Shown: positions 54,364 to 64,000 of the stretch, piece by piece
Numbering within the stretch: position 1 is the first letter of the stretch
How the letters are laid out: the number at the start of each line of letters is the position of its first letter
Made by a program: the position numbers and the translations under genes
Assembly (NCBI RefSeq): GCF_050624435.1
Contig: NC_134542.1
Location: 13,909,497 to 13,973,496 of the forward strand
DNA from: Tenrec ecaudatus
Taxonomy: Eukaryota; Chordata; Mammalia; Afrosoricida; Tenrecidae
Direction: 5' to 3'
Length of the DNA stretch: 64,000 nucleotides
The notes under the pieces: generated by a model
Told to the model about the DNA's origin: nothing
Seen by the model: the letters and a program-made list of their open reading frames with translations, nothing else
Database searches by the model: none

Positions 54364-56735
54364 AGTTGTCGTTGTTAGCTGCCATCCAGTCAGTTCCGGC
54401 ACATAATGAAGCTATGCGCAACAGAACACAACCCTGTCGGCCCCGGGCCAGCCTGGCAACCATTCCTTTGCTTGAGTCCATTGTGGCTGCCCCCGTGTGA
54501 ATCTATCTCGCCGAGGGTCTTCCTCCTTTTTGGCTGCCCCTCTACTCTAGCAGGCACGATTGTTGTCTTCCAGGAACTAGTCTCTCCTGAAAACATGTCC
54601 TAAGTATGTAAGACAAAGCCTCACCTACCTGCCTCTAAGGAGCACTCGGCGGTACACCTCCCATGACAGACTCATTTGCCCTTTAGCAGTCCATGGTACT
54701 GGCAACACTCTTGGCCAGGACCACAATTAAAAAAAATTCTTCTTTGGCGTTCCTTATTCAATGTAACTTTCACACACATATGAGGTGAATGAAGACATAG
54801 CTTGGGGCAGGAACAACTTAGCGCTCAAAGTAACTTACTTGATTTTCCACACCTTAAAGAGATCTGTGCAGCAGGTTTACCCAGTGCAAATTGTCTTTTG
54901 ATCTCTTGACTGCTGCTTCCATGAGCATTGATGTGGATTCAAGCAAGACTAAATCCTTGATAATTTCAACCTTTTCTCCATTTATCATGATGTTACCTAT
55001 TGGTCCAGTTGTGAGGATTTGGGTCTTTCTTTGCCTTGAGTTGTAAACCATACTGAAGGATTCATCAGCAAGTGTTTTAAGTCCTCCTCATGTTCAGCAA
55101 GCAAGGCGGTGCCACCTGCGTATCACAGGTTGTTAATAAGCTTCCTCCAATCCTAATGCTGCGTTCTTCTTCATATAATCCAGCTTCTCTGATGATTTGC
55201 TCAGCATACAGATTGAATACGTTTGATTAGAGCAGTGATTCTCAGCCTTCCTCATGCTGCGACCCTTTCATACAGTTCCTCATGTGGTGGTGACCCCCCA
55301 ACCATAAAATTATTTTCTTTGCTACTTTATTGCTATAATTTTGCTACTGTTATGAATTGGGCAATCCTTGTGAAAGGGTCATTCAATCCCCCCCCAAAGG
55401 GGTCACGACCCACAGGTTGAGAACCACTGGATTAGAGGCTGTAAACCTGACGCACCCCTGATTTTTAACCATGCAGTGTGCCCTTGTTCTGTTGGCACAC
55501 TGCCTCTTGATCCACATACAGGTTCCCCAGGAGCACAATCAAGTGTTCTGGAATTGCCATTCTTCTCAAGGTCATCCCTATTTACTGTGATCCACAAAGT
55601 CAAATGCGTTGGCAGAGTTAATAACACACAGGTAAACATCTTTCTGATATTTTCTACTTTGAGCCAAGCTCCATCTGATGCGAGAAATCATATCCCCTGT
55701 TGCATGTCTTCTTCTGAATCTTGAACCTCTGGCAGCACCCTGACAATGCATGACTGCAACTGTTGTTTGGTGACCTTTGTCCAAATTTAACCTGCACGTG
55801 ACATTAATGATATCATTCAACACTTTGAGCATTCGGTTGGGTCACATTTCTTTGAAATGGATAGAAAATATGTATCTCTTCCAGTCAGTTGGCCAAGTAA
55901 AATTTTGGCTTCCAAAATTCCTGGCTTCATCAACTTGCTGAGTAGTAAGTTCTTCATCGACTTGCTGAAACATTTCAATCAGTATTCTGACAATTCCTGG
56001 AGCCTTGGCTGTGGCTAATGCTTTCAGTGCAGCTTGAACTTCTTCCTTCAGCATCATTGGCTCTTGCTTAAATACTACCTCCTGAAATAGTGGAATGTCC
56101 ATGAGTTCCTTTTGATAGAGTGACTCTTTGTAGTCTTTCCATCTTCTTTGGATGCTTGTGTATCATTCAATATTTTGTCCATAGTCTTTTCCAGTTTTTC
56201 AGTTTCAGGCTTGAATTTTTTCTTCAGTTCTTTTCAGTTTAAATGTGCTAAATATGTTTCTCTCTTTTGGTTTTCTAGTTCTATGTTTTTTACCATTTTC
56301 ATTATAGTATTTGACTAAAAAAATTTCTATTCAGCTCATTGATTTCATCATTTCTTTCATCTGCTTTAGCTATTCAATAATTAAGAGCAAGTTTCAGAGT
56401 CTTTTCTGACATCTATTTGATATTTTCTTTTTTCTTGTTGTTGTTTTAATGACAGATTGTCAATTTAATTTCTGTGTTCCATCTGGAGAATTGCATGTGT
56501 TTAGTCTGTATTGTTGATAAAAAAGTATTTGCTGTAACCACCTCATTGGTCTTGTAAAATTCTACCATAACATCTCCCTTTTTGTTTCTATCATTGAGAC
56601 AAGAATTTTCAACTACTATTTCTTCTTCTTTGATTCAAGCATTTGTAACAATTATCGCTGCATCTTGATTGCACGTTTGATCAATTTTAGACCGAAGATG
56701 TTAGGATTCTTCCATTTCTTTATCACTAGCTGCCA
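54364..56735 (-). mobile_element. RTE/BovB-type LINE, minus strand, with SPIN insert
   Basis: It starts at the reversed 3' terminus ('gttgttagctgccatccagtcagttccggc') and runs through reversed RT (about 55560-56100) and linker (56250-56420) into the endonuclease (to about 56700, 'gcatcttgattgcacgtttgatcaattttagac'). Longest single copy here at about 2.2 kb without the insert, but every frame is interrupted. A SPIN splits it at 55233-55429. Confidence 0.88.
55233..55429 (+). mobile_element. SPIN-like hAT element with perfect 8-bp TSD
   Basis: 197 bp, flanked by GATTAGAG at 55225-55232 and 55430-55437. Left end CAGTGATTCTCAGCCTTCC and right end AGGTTGAGAACCACTG are inverted. Inside are 'catgctgcgaccctttcatacagttcctcatg', 'ccataaaattatttt' and 'ggggtcacgacccaca'. 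The 8-bp TSD and CAGTG ends are hAT hallmarks, and the interior matches SPIN as I know it. The host RTE reads continuously across the join. Confidence 0.93.
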
Positions 56736-58250
56736 GGATATAGCATGTGAGCAAAGTCAATAGTGCTCATAGCATGTGAGCAAAAGTCAATAGAAGTTCA
56801 CACTGCACTGAATGCCTTAGTCAAACACAAGGCCCAAGATATTGACACAATACCCACTGAAATCCTTCAGAAAGCTGAGAAAGCAATGAAAGCACTCACT
56901 TGTTTCTGTCAGGACATTTGGAAGACAGCTTCCTGGCCAACTGACTGGAAGAGATCCATATTTGTGCCCATTCAAAAGAAAGGTGACCCAACAGGATGCT
57001 CAAACTATAGAATAATATCATTGATATCGCAAAGAAGGAAAACTTTTTCATGGTCATCCAATGATGGCTGTAGCGGTACATTGACGGGGAGCTTCCAGAA
57101 GTTCAGGCCAGATTCAGGAGAGGACAAAGAACAAGACATATAATAGCTGTTGTCAGATGGATCTGGGCTCAAAGGAGAGAATACTAGAAAGATGTTTGCT
57201 TGTGTTTCATGGACTATGCAAAGATATTCGGCTCTGTAAACAATAACAAACTATGGATGGTCTATGGACAGAAGAGTGGGAATTCCAGCACACTTCATTG
57301 TGGTCAACCGGAACACATACAGGGGTCAAGAGGCAGTTGTGTCAACAGAACAAGGGAATGTTGTATGGTTTAAGCTCATGAAAGGTGTGGGTCTGGGTTG
57401 TATCCTCTCACTGTACGTGTTCAATCTGTATGCCAAACAAATCATCAGAAAAGCTGGATGATATGAAGAAGAGTGTGGCATCAGGATTGGAGGAAGGCTT
57501 ACGAGCAGCCTGTGGTAGGCACATGGCACCACCTTACTTGCTGAAAGTGATGAGAATTTGAAGCACGTGCTGATGAAGATCAAAGGTTGTGGCCTTCAGT
57601 GTGGTTTGCAACTCAATGTAAAGAAGATCAAAATCCTCATAACTGGATCAATAGGTAATATCATGATAAATGGAGAAAAGATTGAAGTTATCAAGGATTT
57701 TGTCTTGTTTGGATCCAAAATCAATGCTTGTGGAAGCACAATGCATGGGATTAGGTAAATCTGCACAAGAGTATTGAAGAGCAAGGATGTTGCTTGAGAA
57801 CTAAGGTGAGCCTTCCCCAAGCCATAGTGTTTATTACGTCACATACAGACATTGAATAAGGAAGGTCATAGACAAATAGGTGCTTTCCAATTGTGGTGCT
57901 GGAGAAGAATATTGAATGTATCACGGAAGGTTAAATGGACAAACCAATCTGTATTGGAAGAAGTAAGACCAGAGTTCTCTTTAGAGACAAGGATGGTTAG
58001 ACTTCATCTTAGGTGCTTTGGAAATTTTGTCAGGATTGGCCAGCCCCTGGAGAAAGACCTCATGTTTGGTAAAGTGGAGGGGTGGTGAAAAAAAAGAAGG
58101 CCCTAAATGAGATGGATTGACATAACGGCTCCATCACTGGGCTCAGGCATAGGAACACTCGTGAACATGGTACAGGACCATGCAGGGTTTGCTTCTATTG
58201 TGCATCGAGTTGCTCTGTGTTGGAGTCAATTTGATGGCATTGAACAATAA
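56736..58250 (+). mobile_element. RTE/BovB-type LINE, plus strand, RT to 3' end
   Basis: RT begins in a 126-codon open frame (56763-57143) with WPTDWKRSIFVPIQKKGDP, a typical RTE stretch. The motif A area is at 57208-57250. 'agaagtaagaccagagttc' and the 3' end 'ttggagtcaatttgatggcattgaacaa' follow. The YADD-box position (about 57510) has lost its Asp residues. It abuts the minus-strand RTE head to head. Confidence 0.88.
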
Positions 58251-58799
58251 CTCTCTAAATATTTACATGTACGTATATCAGAGTAATGATAGGAAACTGT
58301 TTTAATGTGTATTATTCTATAGTAGTTTGATTGCATACCCCTATTAGCTATACAAATGAAAATGTAAAACAATTATGGAAAAAATCGGTCAATAAGTTCA
58401 CAGAAAAAATACATAGTTTCAATTTACTTGTACTTATCGAAGCTTTCAAAATATTTTATAATTAATAGGTAGACATTTTCTTAACATCGTGTTTTGGAAT
58501 TTCGATTATTTTTTAAGACAAGTAAGCTGAAATGGCTACGATGCAAATCCTACACAAGTTACTTCAAGAAGAGAACTTTATTACATATATTTTTAGTATT
58601 AGATGCTAAAAATATCAAGTAAAGGTGTTAGCAATATCAATTCTTAATTGTTAGTTCTAGATACATTCTTTGGGTTTTAGGTAAGGATTCCACTCCTGGC
58701 ATCCTTAAATTTTAGGTAATCCTCACTTAGCATTTATTTTCTTAATATATTAATTTCTGTATATGTTCCATATTTTAAAAACTCAAGCAATAATGATTA
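58251..58799. other. AT-rich, no recognised feature
   Basis: Nothing beyond AT-rich unique sequence. Confidence 0.4.
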
Positions 58800-59985
58800 C
58801 TAAGAGGTAGAAGAAGGACAATCATGATGGTGGGACAGGAGGAAGATAAAAGGAAACAGGAAATATCTAGGAAACAAAGCTATGGATAGAAATATAAACA
58901 TAGGTGTGTATATATGTAAATATATTAATTCATAAAAATAGAGGTATTGGCTAATGTGTATGGCAATACATTGAGGAAGTGAATAGACTTTGGGCCTCTG
59001 ATCAAGTTCTCCCTCAACACAAGAATATTTTATTCTAACAACCTGACATTTTGTGATGCTCACCCTCCCAACATGACTGCTGAAGACAAAATGGGTGCAT
59101 AAGCAAAGGTGGTCAAGAAAACTGATGGTGCCCAGCTATCAGATATAGTGTCTGAGGTCTTAAAAGCTTGAAAGTTAAACAAGTGGCCATCCAGCAGAGA
59201 AGCAACAAAGCCCATATGGAAGAAGCACACCAGCCTGTGTGATCATGAGGTGTTGACAGGATCAGGTAACAGGAATCAGAAGACCCAAAACAAACAAACA
59301 ACATATTGTTGAGAATAAGGCCGTATGGAGCAAAGACCCCAAACCCATCTGTAGACAATAGGATATCCCCTCACAGAAGGGTCACAAGGCATGGATGAGT
59401 CAACCAGGGCCCCGTATAGCATTGATGAAATTGACAATATTGCTCTGGGTCTTTGAGACTTCTTCAGCACCCAGTATCATGACCCCAGTCCTGCCTTTCA
59501 TTTCTGGCTAGACCGGAGCATGTACACAGGTACAGGGAAGAGCTCATGACACATGGAATCCAGATCAGATAAACCTCTCAGGAGCAGAAATGGGAGTAGT
59601 GAGACCAGAAGGATAGGGGAAGGTGGTGGAAGGAGGGGTGGAAGGGGGAACAGATCACAATGATTGTCAAATAATAACCCCCCCCGCCCCCGCCGCATGA
59701 GCAACAGAATCATGGGTGAAGAGAGATAGCAGTTGGGGTAAATACAAAAATAATCATAATTTATAATTTATCAAGGGGTCACTAGGGTGGGAGGGGAGGA
59801 AGGGAGGTAGAAACAGGAGCTGATAACAAGGGTTCAAATAGAAAGTAAATGTTTAGAAAATGATAATGACAACTTACATATGATGATGGCAACTTATATA
59901 CAAATATACTTGATAAATTGATGTATGGATTGTTATAAGAGCTGTAAGAGCCCCCAATAAAATAATCTTTTTTAAAAAAAAGTAC
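58800..59985 (+). mobile_element. L1 3'-UTR-type element, plus strand
   Basis: Same order as 37739-39635 with one module: 'gatggtgcccagctatcag', 'cttaaaagcttgaaag', 'aagaagcacaccagcctgtgtgatcatgagg', ending 'ataagagctgtaagagcccccaataaaataatc' and T/A-rich tail. More diverged than 42503-42899, so probably older. No ORF. Confidence 0.8.
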
Positions 59986-61344
59986 TCAGAATTACCTTAG
60001 AACACACACTAAAATGTTGTGATCTTATTAGCATAATCTAATAAAAACCCTATTCCTAAACATGATAATATTCGCAATTACATTTCATTACATAGGATTG
60101 TTCCAAAATGTCTGTGGAAATACATTATTATATATTATGACAACTTTTGATAAACTTTTAATCCCCTTTGTATGTGAGGCAATGTGTCAAAATTTTACCC
60201 ATAGCAACCAAGTTTAATTTTTTTGTACTCATGATTTCCCAGGACACATCAATTTTCATTCATATAAAGATAATGGTACATTTTAGCTAGTGAGTCTGGT
60301 AAGAGGGGAAGGACAGTTGGACAATGGCAATGGTGCTTGTGGAAAATATCCAGAGGGAATTAGTAAAAATTACTTCAAGAATGTGTGCAGTCTTCACCAG
60401 TATCTTTGGCTCCTAAGACATACCTAGCCGCAAATCCTTGGCACCATAACATCGAATGCACCACGATGACATCTCAGAAAAGAAGTCAAATTGCTCCAGG
60501 GCATAAGACTCTGGGAAAATAGAAGACTAGATTTCTTTTTACCATCTTTATTTCTAAGTTTTAGAAAAACAGCATCGTCCATAAGATAGTTGATGGATTA
60601 TGAATTACTTTATAGAAATGCAGTAACTTTAGGCGACTTTGCCTATTTTGGCTTCTACCAGCGCATGGCTGCAAAGCATTAGCACTTGTCTGCATTCACC
60701 ACAAGGCAAATAATCTATCTTGACTTCTGTTTGCCACGAGAGATATGATTGCAAGGTACTTTCATATGCAGTGATGGATTGATATCAACCACAGAGGCCA
60801 TTCTTAATCTGATGAGAATCTAAGGGGCACACCCTTCCAGATGGTAGTGTGAGAAGTCACAATTATAAATGTAAACTCCATTTTTTACACTCTACTTTAA
60901 ATCAATCTCCAGATGATAAGAAACACAAAATTCTATATGATGTATAAAGATATATACATTGTTATTTTTATCTTGATTGATGGGGTTACTGAGAAACTTT
61001 ATTTAGTACTTGTTTGGAAAAAATAGTGTTTATGTGTAAATTGGAAACCTAATTATGGAATATAAGCTACACCAAAGAGACAATGAAAGCATACATGATT
61101 TTGAAAGAAGAAAATAATATTTCAGATCACGCAAGATTTGCTAGAAAGATTAGGCAGAACACATAGGCATGTTAGATTTATCTGTTCATTTTGCTTACAT
61201 GTTGGTTTTCTTCAGTAGAGTTTCACATTACCTTGGTGTTGTTAGATATGCTGGAGTTTAAAGCCATTTCATCATTTTCATGGTTATTTTGAGAGATTTA
61301 GGGGTGTGTGTATGAGTGTGTTTGTGGGTATCTATCTGCCTCTT
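59986..61344. other. AT-rich unique sequence
   Basis: No gene or repeat recognised in about 1.35 kb. A short GTGTGTG patch lies at about 61304-61326. Confidence 0.4.
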
Positions 61345-62315
61345 ATTTTTAGGGTGAAACCAATTTTGTCCAGTTGAACACAACCTTGAGCAATCCTGAG
61401 GGTGCTCTTCCCTTTTGATTCTCTCTCTCCAGGTCTATGGAATCCATTTTGGAAGCAGTAGTCCTGGACCCTCATCAGCAAGTGCTTTGGATCCTTCTGC
61501 CTGTCAGCCTGCATGGTCGTGCCACCTGTGTATTAAAGGTTGTTAATAAGCCTTCCTCCCTTCCTGCTGTGCTCTTCTTCATTTAGTCCAGCTCTCAGTT
61601 CCTTTGCTCAACATCTAGATAAAATAACTGCAATGAAATAATATAATTGTGATGTATACCTTCCCTCCTTTCAGTCCATCCAGTATTTCTTTGGCCTGTG
61701 TCCAGGTTCCCTATGAAAACAAAGAAGTGTTCTGGAATTCCCATTCGTCCCCATGTTATGCAGATTTCATTATGATCCATAAACATCTTGCTGATAGCCT
61801 CTGCTTGGAGCCAAGATCTCTCAGCATCAGCAGGGGTGTCCTTGGGGCTGTGTCCTCTTCTGAGACAAGCTCGAATTTCTGGCAGTTTCCTTCAGTGTAC
61901 TACTACTGCAACCATGTTTGAATTACCTACATCAAAAGTTAACTTCCATGTGCTATTAATGATATATTTTTGGGTACTTTCTACAATCTATTGGGTAGGC
62001 CTTCTTTGCAATGGGAACAAATATGGATCTTTTCCAGTCAATTGGTTATGTGGTTGTGTTCCAATTCCGTGGCCTTGACTAGCGAGTAACTTCCAGTGGT
62101 TTATTAGCTCGCTGACACATTGAAGTTCGCATTCTGTCCCTTCTCGGAGCTTTGCAGTGCAGCTTGAATTTCTGCCTTCAGCGCTATCACTTCATGGTCA
62201 TATACTAGCTCTTATACATGTTTGAATATCAACTAGTCATTTTTGATAACGCGACTGTGCATTCTGTCTAACTTCTGTTTCTTGCACTCATACATTTTGC
62301 TGATAGAATCTTTTT
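61345..62315 (-). mobile_element. RTE/BovB-type LINE, minus strand, RT part
   Basis: 'ctcatcagcaagtgcttt', 'gtgtattaaaggttgttaataagccttcctcc', 'aagtgttctggaattcccattc' and 'aaatatggatcttttccagtcaattggtt' are reversed RTE RT text. The copy continues at 63495 after inserted material. The real 3' end is not present here. Confidence 0.8.
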
Positions 62316-63105
62316 CTTAATTAAATACTTTTATTGGGGGCTCTTCCATCTCTTATCACAATCCATACATTCATCCATTGTGTCAAGCACATTTGTACAA
62401 ATGCTGCCATCATCATTTTCAAAGCATTTTCTTTCTACTTGAACCCTTGATATCAGCTCCTCATTTCCTCCCCTCCCCCTGCCCTCCCTCATGAACCCTT
62501 GATAAGCTGTAGATGACTATTTTCACATTTTACATTGTCCTCTGCTGCCCACAACCCACTTTTCTGTTGCTCATCCCTCTGGGAGGGAGCTATATGTCCA
62601 TTCTTGTGATCAATTCACCTTTTCTCTCCCCACCTTCACCTGATCCTCCTGGTAGCTTTATTCTCATTGTAGGCCCTGAGGGGTTTATCTAGCCTGCATT
62701 CCCTGTGTTGTAGGTTCCCTGGAGTGTGCATGTTTTGGTCTAATCTGATTTGTAAGGTAGAACTGAGGTCATGATAGTGTGGGGAAGGAAGTATTTAAGA
62801 ACTAGAAGAAAGTTATGTTTCATTGGTGCTATACTGCACCCTGACTGGCTCATCTCTTCCTTGTGACCTTTCTGTGAGGGGATGTCCAATTGTCTACAGA
62901 TGGGTTTTGAGTCTCCACTCCATGCCCCCCTCACATTCACATTGGGTGTGATTTTGTTCTGGGTCTTAAATGTCTGATACTTGATCCCATCAACATCTCA
63001 TGATCACACAGGCTGGTGTGCTTCTTCCACGTGGGATTTGTTGCTTCTCAGCTAGATGGTTGCTTGTTTATCTTCAAGCCTTTAAGACCCAGATGCTTTA
63101 TATGA
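62316..63105 (-). mobile_element. L1 3'-end insertion in RTE, minus strand
   Basis: Begins 'ttattgggggctcttccatctcttatcacaatccatacattcatcc', the reversed 3' end, and runs to 'cttcaagcctttaagacccagatgc', where it is truncated. It interrupts the RTE copy in the spacer before its RT. Confidence 0.8.
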
Positions 63106-63494
63106 CCCTTTTAGACAGCAGCCTGGGGTAATTGCTGCTCACTGTGGGACCAGAATGCTGGCAGGGGCTCAGGTCTGGAGCCCATGAGCCCATACAATGA
63201 GCCATTACAATGTCAGTGCATTCTCGGTTCACTTTGTGAGTGAGAATCAAAAAAAAAACAAAACAGGGATCTGAGTCAGACCCCAGTACCCTGATTCTAA
63301 TTTTAGCACTCAGCCTCCCAGTCTCATTCTTCTTACCTCTTAATTTTCTGGTCTGGCAGCAGGAGCTCCGGGTGGGTAAATCTACCCCTCTCTCGGACTG
63401 TAAATCTTTAAGAAAAAAACTAGAATCTTTATTATTGAACGTTGAGGCTTAATTTCTTTTCTTTACCTTTACCAGTTGGAGATATGTTGAACAT
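63106..63494. other. Unassigned segment between L1 and RTE pieces
   Basis: Contains an A-run (63250-63259) and 'ggtctggcagcaggagctccgggtggg'. Perhaps a further insertion of LTR origin. No borders or TSD identified. Confidence 0.3.
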
Positions 63495-64000
63495 ATTGCT
63501 ACCTTTGGGGATTTTGATTCATTATAATACTCTACTTTGTCTTCTCATGTTGCCTTTTGAATTATTCTATTAAAGTTTGCTTCGTTATTGCTTCCATTTC
63601 AGTTGGCTCCACTGAGTTAAAGAGCAAAAGTCAAAGTTTCTTTTCACATTCATTTCAGTCTTTCTTTTAACAAACTTTTGCTTTTTTTCATGTATGATGT
63701 TTTTATTGTCATCCTGTAGCTTTTGTCATGGGGTTCTTGATATCATTGCACATTCAGGTGAGGTTATAGTTTCAGGTGAGGTTATATAAAACTGAAGGTT
63801 ATATTTTGACTATAAAGGATTTGTTTACATTAATTTTTCTGCTTACCTAAACTTCTACTTTAGTATTTGATGATCTGCCCACAGCCAGTCGCAGGCTTTG
63901 TTTTGACTAATGGCATTGAGCTTATTCATGGTCTCTTCCCAAAGATGCAATAACGGACTCCTATGCATTTTTTTCGGAGGTTAACATGGGCAATCACCAT
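63495..64000 (-). mobile_element. RTE LINE, minus strand, linker and endonuclease, runs off window
   Basis: 'cattataatactctactttgtcttc', 'gagttaaagagcaaaagtcaaagtttc' and, at 63885-63950, 'cagtcgcaggctttgttttgactaatggcattgagcttattcatgg' follow reversed RTE linker and endonuclease text in order with 61345-62315. The element continues past the window end. A 14-bp phrase CAGGTGAGGTTATA is duplicated at 63755-63768 and 63773-63786. Confidence 0.7.

Noticed and set aside
56763..57143. 126-codon open frame as a functional reverse transcriptase
   Set aside because: It is the RTE RT N-terminal part only; downstream motif A and YADD-box regions are out of frame or mutated.

Overview
The window looks like mammalian, specifically afrotherian, nuclear DNA, most likely from a tenrec (Echinops telfairi or a close relative). 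Three repeat signatures support this. There are more than a dozen AfroSINE copies, with a tRNA-like head near GCCCTGGTGGTGTAGTGGTTA and a tail near GAGTCGGAATCGACTCGATGG. There are many copies of the afrotherian RTE/BovB-type LINE whose 3' end the SINE tail resembles. There are also two short hAT elements with CAGTGGTTCTCAACCT termini that I recognise as SPIN (SPACE INVADERS), reported among afrotherians in tenrec. Family names come from memory, not from a database search.

No intact protein-coding gene can be supported. The best host-gene signal is on the minus strand between about 28.7 and 33.7 kb. Exon-sized pieces there, with splice-like borders, resemble the C-terminal half of an S28-family serine carboxypeptidase (PRSS16 / K12H4.7-like). 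The acid motif SxDPWH is kept. The motif that normally carries the catalytic His reads GESNC instead of GTAHC, and adjoining exon frames do not match, so it is annotated as a decayed gene.

Layout: 0-9.7 kb, SINEs, an RTE 3' end, a 750-bp GGAGA/GGGGA polypurine tract and a worn 103-bp tandem repeat. 9.7-16.8 kb, SINE, L1, RTE and unclassified repeats, with an L1 3'-end insertion bounded by a 15-bp target-site duplication (TSD). 17-25.3 kb, an RTE copy carrying the 5' part of the element, retrocopies, a solo LTR nested in another repeat, and L1 3'-end fragments. 25.3-36 kb, the most unique and AT-rich part, holding the protease remains, a processed-pseudogene-like insertion and two long microsatellites. 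36-42 kb, two RTE copies in tandem, one split by a 1.9-kb L1 3'-UTR-type element with a perfect 14-bp TSD. 42-45 kb, an old L1 ORF2 split by two insertions. 45-48 kb, a SPIN element and decayed endogenous retrovirus gag/integrase. 49.6-51.4 kb, a minus-strand L1 3' region. 51.4-54.3 kb, unique. 54.3-58.3 kb, two RTE copies head to head, one carrying a SPIN with a perfect 8-bp TSD. 58.8-64 kb, more L1 and RTE sequence.

Most of the sequence is layered retrotransposon history. L1-type machinery (poly(A), TSDs starting AAAA) moved L1 3' ends and retrocopies, RTE machinery probably moved the AfroSINEs, and a hAT transposon entered later. Most coordinates of repeat edges are accurate to about 5-20 bases; those with a stated TSD are exact.
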